64,000 bases of DNA from JABMQB01 sp963677475 (GCA_963677475.2 CAXXQD010000006.1:1-64000), one strand, 5' to 3'. Positions 47,606 to 57,674 are shown, counted from the stretch's first letter. The notes: generated from the letters alone by a model not told the origin. Numbers and translations are program-made.

Positions 47606-49591
47606 TTAATGTTCTGCTTTATCAAAAAATATGGCTGAGAAACCAGCATCTTTTGACTTTGTGTATCGATCGGTATAAACATTAGTAATTCTGAACTGAA
47701 CTTTTCCTTTACATTTGTAATTCAAGTAAATACCACTTCCGAAATTGGTCACATTCTGTGAATCAAGTAATTTTCGGCTATTGGCATCAATTACATCAAC
47801 AACTATCCATCTGCCCGATCTTTCCCAATCCAAAAGGTAAAGTGATACGTTTTGTGGACTATCATCGGATAAGTCAAGCTCAATTATTTCATGCAAACCG
47901 GCATAGTGCTGCGAAGCAATTCGAAGATCACTGTCAGGAATTTGAAGGGCTTCGACGTCATCGCTGTTACCAGACCAAATACGTTCGGCACCATTGATTA
48001 AATTCAGCGATACATTTTTTGGGATTTTGGGATCAAGCCCAACAATCGACCAGCCTTCTTTTCCATATTTTCTGATCCAGTCGCCTTGTGTTTTCGTATC
48101 TTTTGAAAGAAACTCAACTTCGCCGGAAGGCTTTCTTTTTTTCTGATTGACAGGATCAGTCCCTGAGGGAACAATAAAAACAGCCTCTTCAGGTGCAAGA
48201 CTTAATTTTATTTTATGATCCTTGATTTTTACATTCTGAAGCTTTTGCTTGTAACCATCAAGGGTAATTTGGTAAATGTCAGCCTTCTGAACATTATTCC
48301 AGTCATCGGGCAATAAATAACTTCTGTTCTCAAAGCCATTAGCACTATAGGCAATGATTTCTTTATTGGGTTTCCACAAAGCTGGTAGAAAAACATCGCT
48401 TCCATCCTGATAGGTTTCTGTGCCTTGTTTCAATGTATATTTCCCAGGATACGAAGTTTCAATATTATCGGTAAAACGTGCTGTGTTTCCATCAAATGAA
48501 GCACGAAGTTTACGGTTAAGAAAATACCAGGGAAGTGTGCGTGTAGCAAATTCCCGAAATGCCCCGGTCAGGTTTTTCGGATCATTTTTAATTATCCCTT
48601 CAAAGTCGCCGATCTCGCCAAAAAATTTAGATTGGACGGTTTCGGCACTGGTACTCCAGGTTTTGGCATTTACCCCGGTTTGGAAATACGATGGAATTTT
48701 CATTGGATTGGGTGGGGTACGCTCGTCCCACTCAAGGTGCCAAAGCAAGGGGTGGAACAGCACAAAATCGATTCCTTTAGGCCTTCTTCTGTCAAATTCT
48801 GTGGTGATATCAACATTGTATTTTTGCCTAACCCAGGCAGTCATTTCACGCATCGCCTTGCAGTCTTCCTCATCCGAAATTCGATAGTAAGGATTAGCAG
48901 CATTGTACCATGCATCGGGGTGCAAGGAGCCAGTTTCTAATATTTCCGGGATCATTTTGAAAAGGGGATTGATTTGTTTATCCTGAAAAGTTCCCTGATG
49001 CCAGTTTCTGTAATTACTTGCCCGGTAAGCCATGTGGTTGCACCAATCATAGCCCTGATGATAATCGCCGTTTCTCCATCTTACGATGATATCACGCTCT
49101 TTAAATTCTATTCCTAAAGCATTATCGTCAATATAAACATCCGAGAAATTCACATGCAGCGATACAAGCGTATTGTATTCCTTTGCCTTAATGATTAGTT
49201 TTTTAAGGCTTTCCAGGGCTGTTTTATCTTCCGGGTTTTTTATGGATTCGTTTACCTGATCGAAGGATGGATAACCTGTGTCATGTCCGGTGTATTGCCA
49301 TCCAACCAGATATACTATTTTTGGCATCCCGCGTGAGATGTTGTCTATTTTGAGGATTATACTCAAGATTTCGTTTGCATTAAGCGGATCATATCCACCT
49401 GTAGGACAGTAGTCAACGCCTATTTTGTAAACAAATGTTTGATCGTATTCATGTACATATGGATAAAGCATATCCCCATAGCCGCCATTGGCAACATTGT
49501 GTTGTGCATTTCCGGTAACTGAAAAAAGAACGGCTGCTAAAATCAGTAAAGACCGGATGTTAAGACCTATTGTTATTTTATTACTTCTCAT
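47606..49591 (-). CDS. GH101/GH129-superfamily glycoside hydrolase, copy B
   Basis: A 661-residue protein from the Met at 49591, chosen because it begins a clean signal peptide (to FSVTGNAQ). A Met at 49624 is also in frame and would overlap the previous gene by 44 bp instead of 11. Its motifs follow copy A: LVGWQYTGHDTGYP, VSLHVNFSDVY, HPDAWY with D226 and TTEFDRR with E265. The order of domains is the same, but long stretches differ, so the duplication is old and the two probably differ in specificity. Here the residues after the acid/base are DRRRP rather than DWGRP. It may be translationally coupled to the upstream CBM/gluzincin gene by overlap. Confidence 0.75.
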   Translation of the reverse strand: MRSNKITIGLNIRSLLILAAVLFSVTGNAQHNVANGGYGDMLYPYVHEYDQTFVYKIGVDYCPTGGYDPLNANEILSIILKIDNISRGMPKIVYLVGWQYTGHDTGYPSFDQVNESIKNPEDKTALESLKKLIIKAKEYNTLVSLHVNFSDVYIDDNALGIEFKERDIIVRWRNGDYHQGYDWCNHMAYRASNYRNWHQGTFQDKQINPLFKMIPEILETGSLHPDAWYNAANPYYRISDEEDCKAMREMTAWVRQKYNVDITTEFDRRRPKGIDFVLFHPLLWHLEWDERTPPNPMKIPSYFQTGVNAKTWSTSAETVQSKFFGEIGDFEGIIKNDPKNLTGAFREFATRTLPWYFLNRKLRASFDGNTARFTDNIETSYPGKYTLKQGTETYQDGSDVFLPALWKPNKEIIAYSANGFENRSYLLPDDWNNVQKADIYQITLDGYKQKLQNVKIKDHKIKLSLAPEEAVFIVPSGTDPVNQKKRKPSGEVEFLSKDTKTQGDWIRKYGKEGWSIVGLDPKIPKNVSLNLINGAERIWSGNSDDVEALQIPDSDLRIASQHYAGLHEIIELDLSDDSPQNVSLYLLDWERSGRWIVVDVIDANSRKLLDSQNVTNFGSGIYLNYKCKGKVQFRITNVYTDRYTKSKDAGFSAIFFDKAEH

Positions 49592-50915
49592 CTTGTTTAT
49601 CCATTGCTTTTTTAATTGTTTCAAGCTCTCCTTCAGGGAAGGTCATGCGAACATTTTTGCCAGAGTAATCGCTTAGTTTGTCCAGAAAAAAATTGAATTT
49701 TTGCCAACGGCTTGTAAAACTTGTTTCGGAGTGGTAGAGGTACTGGAATGTTTTTTTGAAGGCTTCCCAACCTAAATGCTCTTTAATTCGGATGATGGTA
49801 TAAATTACGGCATCGCTTGCATTCTCGGTATTCCCAATTCGGATTGTTTGGTCGTAATTGTGCCAGGCAAATGATTTATAATAGTTCTTTAAGTAGGAGC
49901 CTTTATAGGTTTTGCCTATCTTAACTGATGCATTAAGGGTTTCAACTACGTAAAACATTCTTAATGCGGCAAATAGATTTTCGTCCCAGTTCCAGTTAGC
50001 TTTGTAATTAAACCCGATATGAGAGGCAAAATCATAACTAATTTGGTTTAATATCCTAAACGACCAATCCCTTTCGTTCTGAATATTTAATAGGGCTGGG
50101 AGTACATTGGGTTGGTGCCACAGGATTGGGTTACCAGGCACTGCATTGCCTCCAGGATATGTATCTACGGAGAAAATGGTGATTATTTTTCCGTCGAACG
50201 GATATTCACCAATTAGCTCATAATAAGTATCATAAGCTAAATCTAAATTGTTTAGCCATGTGCTAATCGTTTTTTGATCGACTTCTGAAACATCTTCGTT
50301 TTTTAACCTCAAACGGAAATGTGCACTGGTTTGCTCAAACATATCAGCTTCGCTGATTGAGAGGTCATCGAACCATGCTTTACCATTACAAACACCTCCC
50401 CAAAAACCTATCCTGCAGCCAATTTTCACTTTTCCCGATTCGGGGGCCACAAATATCAGGGAAACTTTTTGCCAATCGTTTGTTCCTAAAATTGGATCGG
50501 TGCTTTGCCATGTTCCGAACAAACAAATATTTGCACCTCTTCCGCCAACAATATTTTCGGTTTTTACCCAGGCGGATAATTCATAAACTTTATCGCCTTC
50601 GAGTGTTAATTCCTGAACCAGCGCAACATCGTTACCAAGTTCTCCGCTCGATAAACAAACACAGTTGCTTCGATTTCGACCTGATTCCTCTTCCCATTCA
50701 TATGATGAACTTTCTGCCTCCCAGCTATAGGTTTTCCAGGTCGGATTATTTTCATCAAAATGGATCTTTTTTTCAAAATCGGCATTTACAATGAGATCTT
50801 CAAGCTTTGGAGATTCATCGTTCATGTTGTTGGAAGAACAACCATATTGGCAAAAGATAATTGCCAATATGGTTGCTACAAACCAGAGTTTTAAAGTTTT
50901 CCCTTTGAGTTTCAT
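49581..50915 (-). CDS. CBM-bearing lipoprotein with a degenerate gluzincin-like domain
   Basis: A 444-residue lipoprotein with lipobox FCQYGC (Cys26). Residues about 38-190 resemble a CBM4/9-type beta-sandwich (LIVNADFE, VYELSAWVKT, GKAWFDDLSIS). Residues about 195-440 look like a gluzincin peptidase fold, but the metal motif is lost: the expected HExxH aligns with NQISY (290-294) in ILNQISYDFASHIG, while a WNWDENLFAALRMFYV segment (308-322) that normally holds the third ligand is kept. It is therefore probably non-catalytic and binds glycoprotein or glycan. It lies between GH27 and two GH101-like genes, which fits recognition of O-glycosylated substrates. I do not know the exact family. Confidence 0.65.
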   Translation of the reverse strand: MKLKGKTLKLWFVATILAIIFCQYGCSSNNMNDESPKLEDLIVNADFEKKIHFDENNPTWKTYSWEAESSSYEWEEESGRNRSNCVCLSSGELGNDVALVQELTLEGDKVYELSAWVKTENIVGGRGANICLFGTWQSTDPILGTNDWQKVSLIFVAPESGKVKIGCRIGFWGGVCNGKAWFDDLSISEADMFEQTSAHFRLRLKNEDVSEVDQKTISTWLNNLDLAYDTYYELIGEYPFDGKIITIFSVDTYPGGNAVPGNPILWHQPNVLPALLNIQNERDWSFRILNQISYDFASHIGFNYKANWNWDENLFAALRMFYVVETLNASVKIGKTYKGSYLKNYYKSFAWHNYDQTIRIGNTENASDAVIYTIIRIKEHLGWEAFKKTFQYLYHSETSFTSRWQKFNFFLDKLSDYSGKNVRMTFPEGELETIKKAMDKQDEK

Positions 50916-50963
50916 TTTGTTTTATCTTGAAACGGCATGCATGCCATTTCTAGTTTTAGAGCA

Positions 50964-52139
50964 TTATTTTTTAGAAAAACGATATACTTTTACTGAATGT
51001 GGAGGCAAGGTCACATTGAATGTTTTTTCTTTTAGCACTACATTTTTATGCGCCCAAACATCGTACATAGTGTAGTCTTCTATTTCGTATGGGTCTGATG
51101 CCCAATAATAATCACTGGCTTTGAGGACAACAGGTACATTTACCTGAACTGTTTTTGTTTCGTCTCCGCGATTTAATAAGCACACTGCTTTTTCTTTTTC
51201 GGCGAGCTTTTTAACCCAAATTTCGTAATCACCATTGTCACGAAATTGGAAAGCTTGTTTACCAAGTGTATCCTGGTTTATGGCTATCATGTCTTCATTG
51301 GTAAGAATTTCAAGTGTTTCTTTGTCCATATCCCGGAGATCATTTCCTGCCATTAATGGGGAAGCCAACATGCACCATAGAGAGAAATGCGTCCTGTATT
51401 CTTCGGTCGTCATTCCGCCATTTCCTACTTCCAACATATCCGGATCGTTCCAATGCCCTGGACCAGCATATTTTGCGAGGTCTTTTTGGGCATCGAAAAT
51501 TGCCATCATTGCGTCCCAGCGGTCAACAATATCTCCGGTAGTCCTCCAAAGGTGGCCTACATCTTTTGCCCATTCCCAGGGTTTGTTCTGTCCCCATTCG
51601 CATAGGCTAAAAACAACAGGCCTTTTTGCTTCATAAAGAGCATCGCGCATAATTTCGTACGATGCTTTGGCATTTTGAGTGCTTGTATAACACCAATCGT
51701 ATTTTAGATAGTCAACATCCCATCGGGCGTAGGTTCTGGCATCCTGAAATTCATAACCGCGGCCTCCTGGCCTTCCCCCGCAGGTTTTTGTTCCGGCGCA
51801 AGAATAGATACCAAATTTTAATCCTTTAGAATGAATGTAGTCAGCAAGGTATTTCATGCCATGTGGGAAGCGCTCCTTGTCCACAATTACTTCACCATTT
51901 TCATCTCTTCCAACCTGCCAGTAATCATCAATGACAATGTATTCATAACCGGCATCGGCCATACCACTATTGACCATAGCGTCAGCAATACCGATTAATA
52001 ACTCTTCGCTGACATCGCTACCAAATTTATTCCAGCTATTCCAACCCATTGGAGGGGTTTTGGCTAGTTGCTCGAATTTTTGTGCGGACAAATTAAAAAT
52101 AACAGCGAAAAGTACGCTGACTAAAAAAATGCGTTTCAT
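50964..52139 (-). CDS. GH27 alpha-galactosidase/alpha-N-acetylgalactosaminidase
   Basis: A 391-residue protein with signal peptide residues 1-20. GH27 signatures are clear: TPPMGWNSWNKFG (28-40), IVIDDYWQ, GIYSCAGTKTC, and YLKYDWCY with nucleophile D148. The acid/base is D203 in WRTTGDI. A small C-terminal beta domain follows. It hydrolyses alpha-linked galactose. Some members prefer alpha-GalNAc, which would match the adjacent GH101-like enzymes. It is the first catabolic gene after susD, separated by 215 bp that contain two hairpins. Confidence 0.93.
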   Translation of the reverse strand: MKRIFLVSVLFAVIFNLSAQKFEQLAKTPPMGWNSWNKFGSDVSEELLIGIADAMVNSGMADAGYEYIVIDDYWQVGRDENGEVIVDKERFPHGMKYLADYIHSKGLKFGIYSCAGTKTCGGRPGGRGYEFQDARTYARWDVDYLKYDWCYTSTQNAKASYEIMRDALYEAKRPVVFSLCEWGQNKPWEWAKDVGHLWRTTGDIVDRWDAMMAIFDAQKDLAKYAGPGHWNDPDMLEVGNGGMTTEEYRTHFSLWCMLASPLMAGNDLRDMDKETLEILTNEDMIAINQDTLGKQAFQFRDNGDYEIWVKKLAEKEKAVCLLNRGDETKTVQVNVPVVLKASDYYWASDPYEIEDYTMYDVWAHKNVVLKEKTFNVTLPPHSVKVYRFSKK

Positions 52140-52354
52140 ATTAAATTTTTTACGTAATTAATTGTTAATAATAGAGTTGATTGTGCAAAACTATGACAGG
52201 CTATGGTAAGATTGCGCGCCATTCTTACCTAGTTGCATGTTCTACTAACCTCCCCCGCAGTTTACATTAATTGTAAAAAGAGGGGAGGTAATAACTATTC
52301 CTATGAAAAGGGATGATTAATTAAAAATTTCCTTTATTGTATTTGGTTAATTGA
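52140..52354 (-). promoter_or_regulatory. SusD-GH27 intergenic region with two stem-loops
   Basis: This 215-bp region has a stem ggtaaga/tcttacc (52205-52211 with 52223-52229) and a larger nested hairpin: outer arms acctcccc (52248-52255) and ggggaggt (52282-52289) around an inner tttaca/tgtaaa. No U-run follows on the coding strand. The arrangement suits transcript processing or attenuation that keeps susC/susD mRNA above that of the enzymes. Confidence 0.5.
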
Positions 52355-54127
52355 TTAATTGTATCCTGGATTTTGAGCCAGATCAGCTTTGTCCAATTCG
52401 TATTGAGGAATTGGTTGCAGATAATATTTCTCTGGCCATGACCTTTGCTGGTATTCAAACACATTGTACACTTTGGTGTCCGAATTTTTATCTTTTACAA
52501 TTCGTATCCCTTTAATAGGTTTCGCAAATTCGGTTTCTGCAATTTTCCAGCGGCGGGCATCGTAGAAACGGTGCGTTTCGAAACAAAGTTCGATTCTTCT
52601 TTCGTGCCGGATTTTTTGGCGAAGTTCATCCCCTGATGCTGAAATCGGTGGCATGGATACCCTTTCCCTAACCTTGTTCAGGTAGAATAGAGCAGTGCTT
52701 TCATCGCCAGCTTCGAAAGATGCTTCTGCATAATTAAGCAGAATTTCGGCATAGCGTATGATGATCCAAGGAGTACTTCTTGGGTATTGTTCTTCTTCCA
52801 CATTGTAAAAAGGATCCATTGATTTTCGGTACACATAACTAAGTTCAGGGCAGTCGTGCTTACGGGTTGGGTTCCCGAGGCTGTTTCTACCGTAAACCAT
52901 ATTATCGATTTTGAAATCAGCGTCTTGCGGATTTTTAGTAAAGTTGTTGGATTCTTCACAAACCCAGAATTGAAGGGCTGAATCTAAAATCCAAGGACTT
53001 CCGTCAAAACTAACGCTGGCATAAAAACGCGGATCACGCTTTTTTAGTGGAGTACCATTTGTATGAACTTGACCATTTTCCCCAATTCCATAAGGGTCAC
53101 TGGCATCAATAGGGTTATTCCAATCAAACGCTGTACCATCCTGCCACTCAAAGGCATCCACCAAATCCTGGTTAATCATTGTTGACGACCATCCTCCGGC
53201 ATATCCGTTGCCATCAGATCCGCCACCAATTCCTTCAACAATTTCAAAATATTCGAAATATCCATCTTTGTTTTCGGCATCATTACCTCTCGACAGGATT
53301 ATTTCGTTGTTTTTATTGGTTAAGAAAACCTGTTTAAAATCGCCTTCAAGTTGATAGGCATCAAGATCGATTACAGCTTTTGCAGCAACTGCCGCAGCCT
53401 GCCATTTGCTTTGATCGCCTGAAGGATTAAACAACGGGGAAGCAGCATACAATAACATCCTTGATTTTATTGCCAATGCAGCACCTTTGGTAAGGCGTCC
53501 CCAGTTTTTATCTTCCGAATAATTATTGGGCAACAACGGAACCGCGTTGTCAATGTCGGTTACAACCTGAGCAACAATTTCTTCAAATGTATTCCTTGTG
53601 CGGGTAAAATCATCTTCGAGGGCAAAAGGTTCGGTTACCAATACCACACCTCCATAACGGGCAGATAAATCCAAATAACTCCAGGCACGCAGTGCTAAAA
53701 TTTCGCCTTTCATCCGCTCTTTTTTTGCAATATCGCTATCGGTTTCAGCCGGAACATCATCAATGCTTTGTAAAAATACATTGCACCCTTTTATGAATTC
53801 GTAATGATATTTCCAAACATCAATGCCAGTGGTAATTGAAGGGGACATAACGCCTCCCCAATAGTCGTAAATACTATGGTATCCATATTTATGTGTTGCT
53901 TCATCGGTAAAACAACTTATCTGATAGGCCCTGATCCATTCATACCAACCAAGTTTTGGCAACACTTTGTATTGGTTATTTACATACGTTTCAACCAGGT
54001 TAAGGTCTTCCCAAACCGATGCTTCTGAAAACTTGTCCAATGGTTGTTTGTCCAAAAGGTCATCGCTGCATGCAAATCCGGTAAGGATGATTACTGGTAC
54101 AAATAAATATTTATATATATGTTTCAT
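52355..54127 (-). CDS. SusD/RagB family glycan-binding lipoprotein (first pair)
   Basis: A 590-residue lipoprotein with lipobox VIILTGFAC (Cys20) followed by SDDLLDKQP. The TPR-rich N-terminal half (ALRAWSYLDLSARYGGVVLVTEP) and the late region YAEILLNYAEASFEAG and FETHRFYDARRW are RagB/SusD hallmarks. It is the surface glycan-capture partner of the STN-bearing SusC encoded 25 bp upstream. It differs strongly from the SusD at 24461-26047, so the two pairs are not a recent duplication. Confidence 0.93.
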   Translation of the reverse strand: MKHIYKYLFVPVIILTGFACSDDLLDKQPLDKFSEASVWEDLNLVETYVNNQYKVLPKLGWYEWIRAYQISCFTDEATHKYGYHSIYDYWGGVMSPSITTGIDVWKYHYEFIKGCNVFLQSIDDVPAETDSDIAKKERMKGEILALRAWSYLDLSARYGGVVLVTEPFALEDDFTRTRNTFEEIVAQVVTDIDNAVPLLPNNYSEDKNWGRLTKGAALAIKSRMLLYAASPLFNPSGDQSKWQAAAVAAKAVIDLDAYQLEGDFKQVFLTNKNNEIILSRGNDAENKDGYFEYFEIVEGIGGGSDGNGYAGGWSSTMINQDLVDAFEWQDGTAFDWNNPIDASDPYGIGENGQVHTNGTPLKKRDPRFYASVSFDGSPWILDSALQFWVCEESNNFTKNPQDADFKIDNMVYGRNSLGNPTRKHDCPELSYVYRKSMDPFYNVEEEQYPRSTPWIIIRYAEILLNYAEASFEAGDESTALFYLNKVRERVSMPPISASGDELRQKIRHERRIELCFETHRFYDARRWKIAETEFAKPIKGIRIVKDKNSDTKVYNVFEYQQRSWPEKYYLQPIPQYELDKADLAQNPGYN

Positions 54128-54152
54128 TTTTTTATCTGTTAGATTTACAATT

Positions 54153-57100
54153 TTAGAAAGTTAGTTTAACACCAATATTGTAAACTTTCGTTGACGGATA
54201 ATATAAGCCAAGGCTGTTCACTATTTCCGGATCATAATTTTTGATCTTGTCGAATAACAGAAGGTTCATTCCGCTAACATACACTTTGGCATTTTTAAGA
54301 GAGGCTTTGGATATCAGGTGTTTTGGCAGATTGTACGCTATTTCCATATTTTTTAACCTAAGGAAAGAGGCGTCTTTCAGCCAGAAGTCAGATTTTAAGG
54401 TATTGTAGCTGTCCGATCTGTGGTAAAATGCCCTTGGCATGGTAGCAGTTTCGCTGGTAGCCTGGGTCCAACGGTCGTTGTACAACCACATGGGTATGTT
54501 GATATCCCCATTTCGTTCTGTTGGGTTTACATAGGTTTTAGCATCGGCCTGTCCTTGCCAGAACATGCTTAATTCAAATCCTTTGTACTCGAAATCGAAG
54601 TTCAAGCCAAAGATTAATTTAGGAATGCTTGAATCATACAAGCGTACTTTATCCAGGTCATCTATTTTTTTATCATCATTTACATCGATGTATTTAATGT
54701 CTCCAAGTTGTGCGCCCGGACGTTTAATCTCCGTTGCATCAAATTCTTCCTGTGTATTAAAAATACCATCGGTTTTGTAAACCAGCCATGAATCAATCGG
54801 GTGCCCTTCGCGCTTTTGGTAATCTGGAACGTTAGGAGATTCGTCCATGAAAATTATTTTATTGGCATTAAAACTCACATTTCCATTAATGTTGTACGTG
54901 AAATCACCAACTGTTCGACGGTGCGACAAGAGTAATTCGAATCCCTGGTTTTGTGCTTTCCCAATATTTTCGTCGGGTAGCGACATTCCCGCATAGTTCG
55001 GTACAGAAGCTAACCTCTGTGCCAGGATATTGCTTCGTTTAGAATAGAAATATTCAAGTTCAAAGCCCAATAATCCTTGCCACATAGAGCCTTCCAAAGC
55101 TATGTTATATGAATTTGCAACTTCCCATGTAATATTTGGGTTTGGTGTTCCCGAGAAATAAAGCGTTGAAACAACAGACGGAGAGGAGCCTAAAACATAA
55201 CTTCCCCAGGCATCTTGCAATTTTGCTGTTGCCATGTATTGATATGCAGCAATATTGTCACTACCCATTTGCCCATAAGATGCGCGAAGTTTTAGGTTTT
55301 CAACTTCGGGGAATTTGTCTTTCATAAATGCTTCTTCCGAGAGTCTCCAACCTACTGATATTCCTGGGAACCAACCAACACGGTTGTCTTTTGGGAATTT
55401 AAGTGATTCATCGCGGCGCATTGTAAAGTCTAGCAGGTATTTTTCTTTATAGGAATAAGCAAACCTTCCGAAGAAGTTACGGTAAGCAAATTCATAACCT
55501 GAACCATCATTTTTTTGCGTATTTGCATCTCCTGCAAACAGGTAAGGGATTTTGTCTGACAAGAAGGTATTTCTGGTTGCCTCTATCCATTCGTTGTTCA
55601 CAGAGTATTGCTCATAAGCAATGAAGGTATTTATGGAATGATCGTTAAACGTTCTGGTGTATCCCAGCTTGCCATTTAAGGTGTATTTGTATGAATTATA
55701 ATAATAGTCATACAATCCACGGCTCATTACCGGATTGGTGTTGATATTGCTATATTCGCCTGAACCGTTGTCGTAGGCATATAGGTCATAACTTTTTGAG
55801 AACTCTTTGGTTCGAACATTGGCAAAATCGTATGCAGCAGTACCTTCCATAAAAAGCCCTTCGGTAATAAAAGGTAAATCCCAACGGGCAGTAACCTGTG
55901 AATTAATTGTGCTTGTGCGATCATTTTTTTCACCACCTTTACCGCGTATTGTTTCTACAACATTATTATCGAAAATGGAAGCTGGCAAGCCGTTTACAAA
56001 AAATATTGGGCTTGTTGGGCGAATGGCCAGCATGTGGTCGAAGAAGCCAATATCGGAATAACCAACCTCAGAGTCGTAGGTTGAGCTTGAGCCAACAGCC
56101 CTTCGCACATCGTCCCTTCTTCCTGAGATATCAACGGATAATTTGAATGTTTTACTTACCTGTGCATCTATGTTTGAACGGATGTTGTAGCTATTATAAT
56201 TATCAATTCCTTCCTTGAAATAGGAATCCTGATATAAATACCTCCCTGAAACATAGTATTTTACTGCCTCGTTGCCACCTCTTAGTGAAAAGGTATGTGT
56301 GGTTTGGGGGGCAGTTGATTGAAGGATATAATCTTTAATATCGTAATTCGGGTAAAGATTAGGGTCACTTCCCTGCTTAAATTTTTGAATTTCTTCGTCG
56401 GAATAAACAAAGCCACTTCTTTGTGCTTCGGTATAATAGGTTGCGAATTGCCACGATCGCGCCATATCGGGTACACGTGTGGGTTGAGTTAATCCAAAAT
56501 CTCCTGTATATTCAATGGTTGGTTTTCCACCTTTCCCACGTTTTGTGGTAACTAAAATAACACCATTTGCCGCGCGCGAACCATAAATTGCAGCAGAAGC
56601 ATCTTTTAATACGGAAATACTCTCAATATCGTTTGGGTTAAGTTTCTCAAAACCTGATCTGTTGGCAATTCCATCAATAATTATAAGTGCACCAGCTGAT
56701 TGCCAGGAACTTTTCCCACGAATATTAATTTGCATGGTTTCACTTCCCGGACTTGCACCACGATTATTAACGATTACCCCTGTCATTCGTCCTATTAAGG
56801 TTGAAGCCAGGTTGGTTGAAGGTGCTTTTTGCAGGAGTTCGCCTTTAACGGTTGCGACAGAACCTGTAACCGTTGCTTTCTTTTGGGTACCATACCCAAT
56901 TGCAACTACTTCTTCTAGACCAATGGTTTCTTCTTCCAGGGCCACATTGATTACTTGTTGACCCTCGGTTTGGATTTCGGTTGTTCTCATTCCAACAAAT
57001 GAAAATACCAGTATTTCATTTTCACTTGGAATATCAATTGTGTAATTTCCATAGTTATTGGTAACAACACCTGTTGATGTTCCTTTAATCATTACAGTTA

Positions 57101-57542
57101 CGCCGGGAAGGGGAATCCCGTTGGCATCGGATACCTGACCAGTTATTTTTGTTTCTTGCTGGAAAAGGTTATTTCCAGTAAATTTTCCTTTCGTCAGGAT
57201 AATTTGCCGGTTAGTGATCATATATTCTACTTCTGTTCCCAGAAATAAATCATCAAGAACTTCATTGATCATTTTTTGATTTGCCTCAATGTCCACTTTT
57301 CTATCAACATCGATATTTTTTTGATTAAAGAGGAAATAGAATTCTGAATTGTTTTCAATGGCATCGAGCACATTCTCAAGTCTTTCATTATGAAGAGAGA
57401 GCGTCAAACGTGTTTTCTGTGAGTAGGATGAGATTGCCCACATTTGAAAAGCACTTACCAAAATAATTAATACAGTTAACCGCATAATTTTTAATAATTT
57501 CCAAAGAGTTAATGAACCCTTTTTAATTTGTTTTTTTTTCAT
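54153..57542 (-). CDS. SusC/RagA TonB-linked transporter with STN signalling domain
   Basis: A 1129-residue TonB-dependent transporter. The order is: signal segment to about residue 40, an STN domain at 46-117 (LSLHNERLENVLDAIE to ITNRQIILT), a carboxypeptidase-D regulatory-like domain at about 131-208, plug (EVVAIGYGTQKKATVTGSV with GSRAANGVILVTTKRG) and barrel to residue 1129. The STN domain is what lets such transporters signal through FecR to an ECF sigma factor, and both are encoded directly upstream. It therefore doubles as importer and sensor of the locus inducer. Confidence 0.95.
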   Translation of the reverse strand: MKKKQIKKGSLTLWKLLKIMRLTVLIILVSAFQMWAISSYSQKTRLTLSLHNERLENVLDAIENNSEFYFLFNQKNIDVDRKVDIEANQKMINEVLDDLFLGTEVEYMITNRQIILTKGKFTGNNLFQQETKITGQVSDANGIPLPGVTVMIKGTSTGVVTNNYGNYTIDIPSENEILVFSFVGMRTTEIQTEGQQVINVALEEETIGLEEVVAIGYGTQKKATVTGSVATVKGELLQKAPSTNLASTLIGRMTGVIVNNRGASPGSETMQINIRGKSSWQSAGALIIIDGIANRSGFEKLNPNDIESISVLKDASAAIYGSRAANGVILVTTKRGKGGKPTIEYTGDFGLTQPTRVPDMARSWQFATYYTEAQRSGFVYSDEEIQKFKQGSDPNLYPNYDIKDYILQSTAPQTTHTFSLRGGNEAVKYYVSGRYLYQDSYFKEGIDNYNSYNIRSNIDAQVSKTFKLSVDISGRRDDVRRAVGSSSTYDSEVGYSDIGFFDHMLAIRPTSPIFFVNGLPASIFDNNVVETIRGKGGEKNDRTSTINSQVTARWDLPFITEGLFMEGTAAYDFANVRTKEFSKSYDLYAYDNGSGEYSNINTNPVMSRGLYDYYYNSYKYTLNGKLGYTRTFNDHSINTFIAYEQYSVNNEWIEATRNTFLSDKIPYLFAGDANTQKNDGSGYEFAYRNFFGRFAYSYKEKYLLDFTMRRDESLKFPKDNRVGWFPGISVGWRLSEEAFMKDKFPEVENLKLRASYGQMGSDNIAAYQYMATAKLQDAWGSYVLGSSPSVVSTLYFSGTPNPNITWEVANSYNIALEGSMWQGLLGFELEYFYSKRSNILAQRLASVPNYAGMSLPDENIGKAQNQGFELLLSHRRTVGDFTYNINGNVSFNANKIIFMDESPNVPDYQKREGHPIDSWLVYKTDGIFNTQEEFDATEIKRPGAQLGDIKYIDVNDDKKIDDLDKVRLYDSSIPKLIFGLNFDFEYKGFELSMFWQGQADAKTYVNPTERNGDINIPMWLYNDRWTQATSETATMPRAFYHRSDSYNTLKSDFWLKDASFLRLKNMEIAYNLPKHLISKASLKNAKVYVSGMNLLLFDKIKNYDPEIVNSLGLYYPSTKVYNIGVKLTF

Positions 57543-57605
57543 AAATTTGAAAACTTTTAGTAGGGTTAATAAATTAGTTTAGAATCACTCTGCTAACACT
57601 AAATG

Positions 57606-57640
57606 ACAGGAAGGTGGTACGAACACTTTCCTGTTTTTTT
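57606..57640. other. Hairpin between fecR and susC
   Basis: The arms acaggaaggtg (57606-57616) and cactttcctgt (57624-57634) form an 11-bp stem with one G-T position. The T-run (57634-57640) is on the plus strand, so on the coding strand it is not a normal terminator. It lies in the 132-bp leader of the susC transcript and might be an attenuator or an antisense terminator. Confidence 0.4.
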
Positions 57641-57674
57641 GTTCCTGTTTTTGAATATTCACATAGGCATGCAA

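Noticed and set aside
57606..57640. Hairpin after fecR as a terminator of the sigma-fecR transcript
   Set aside because: The T-run is on the plus strand only. On the coding strand the stem is followed by CATTTAGTG, so it is not a standard terminator.
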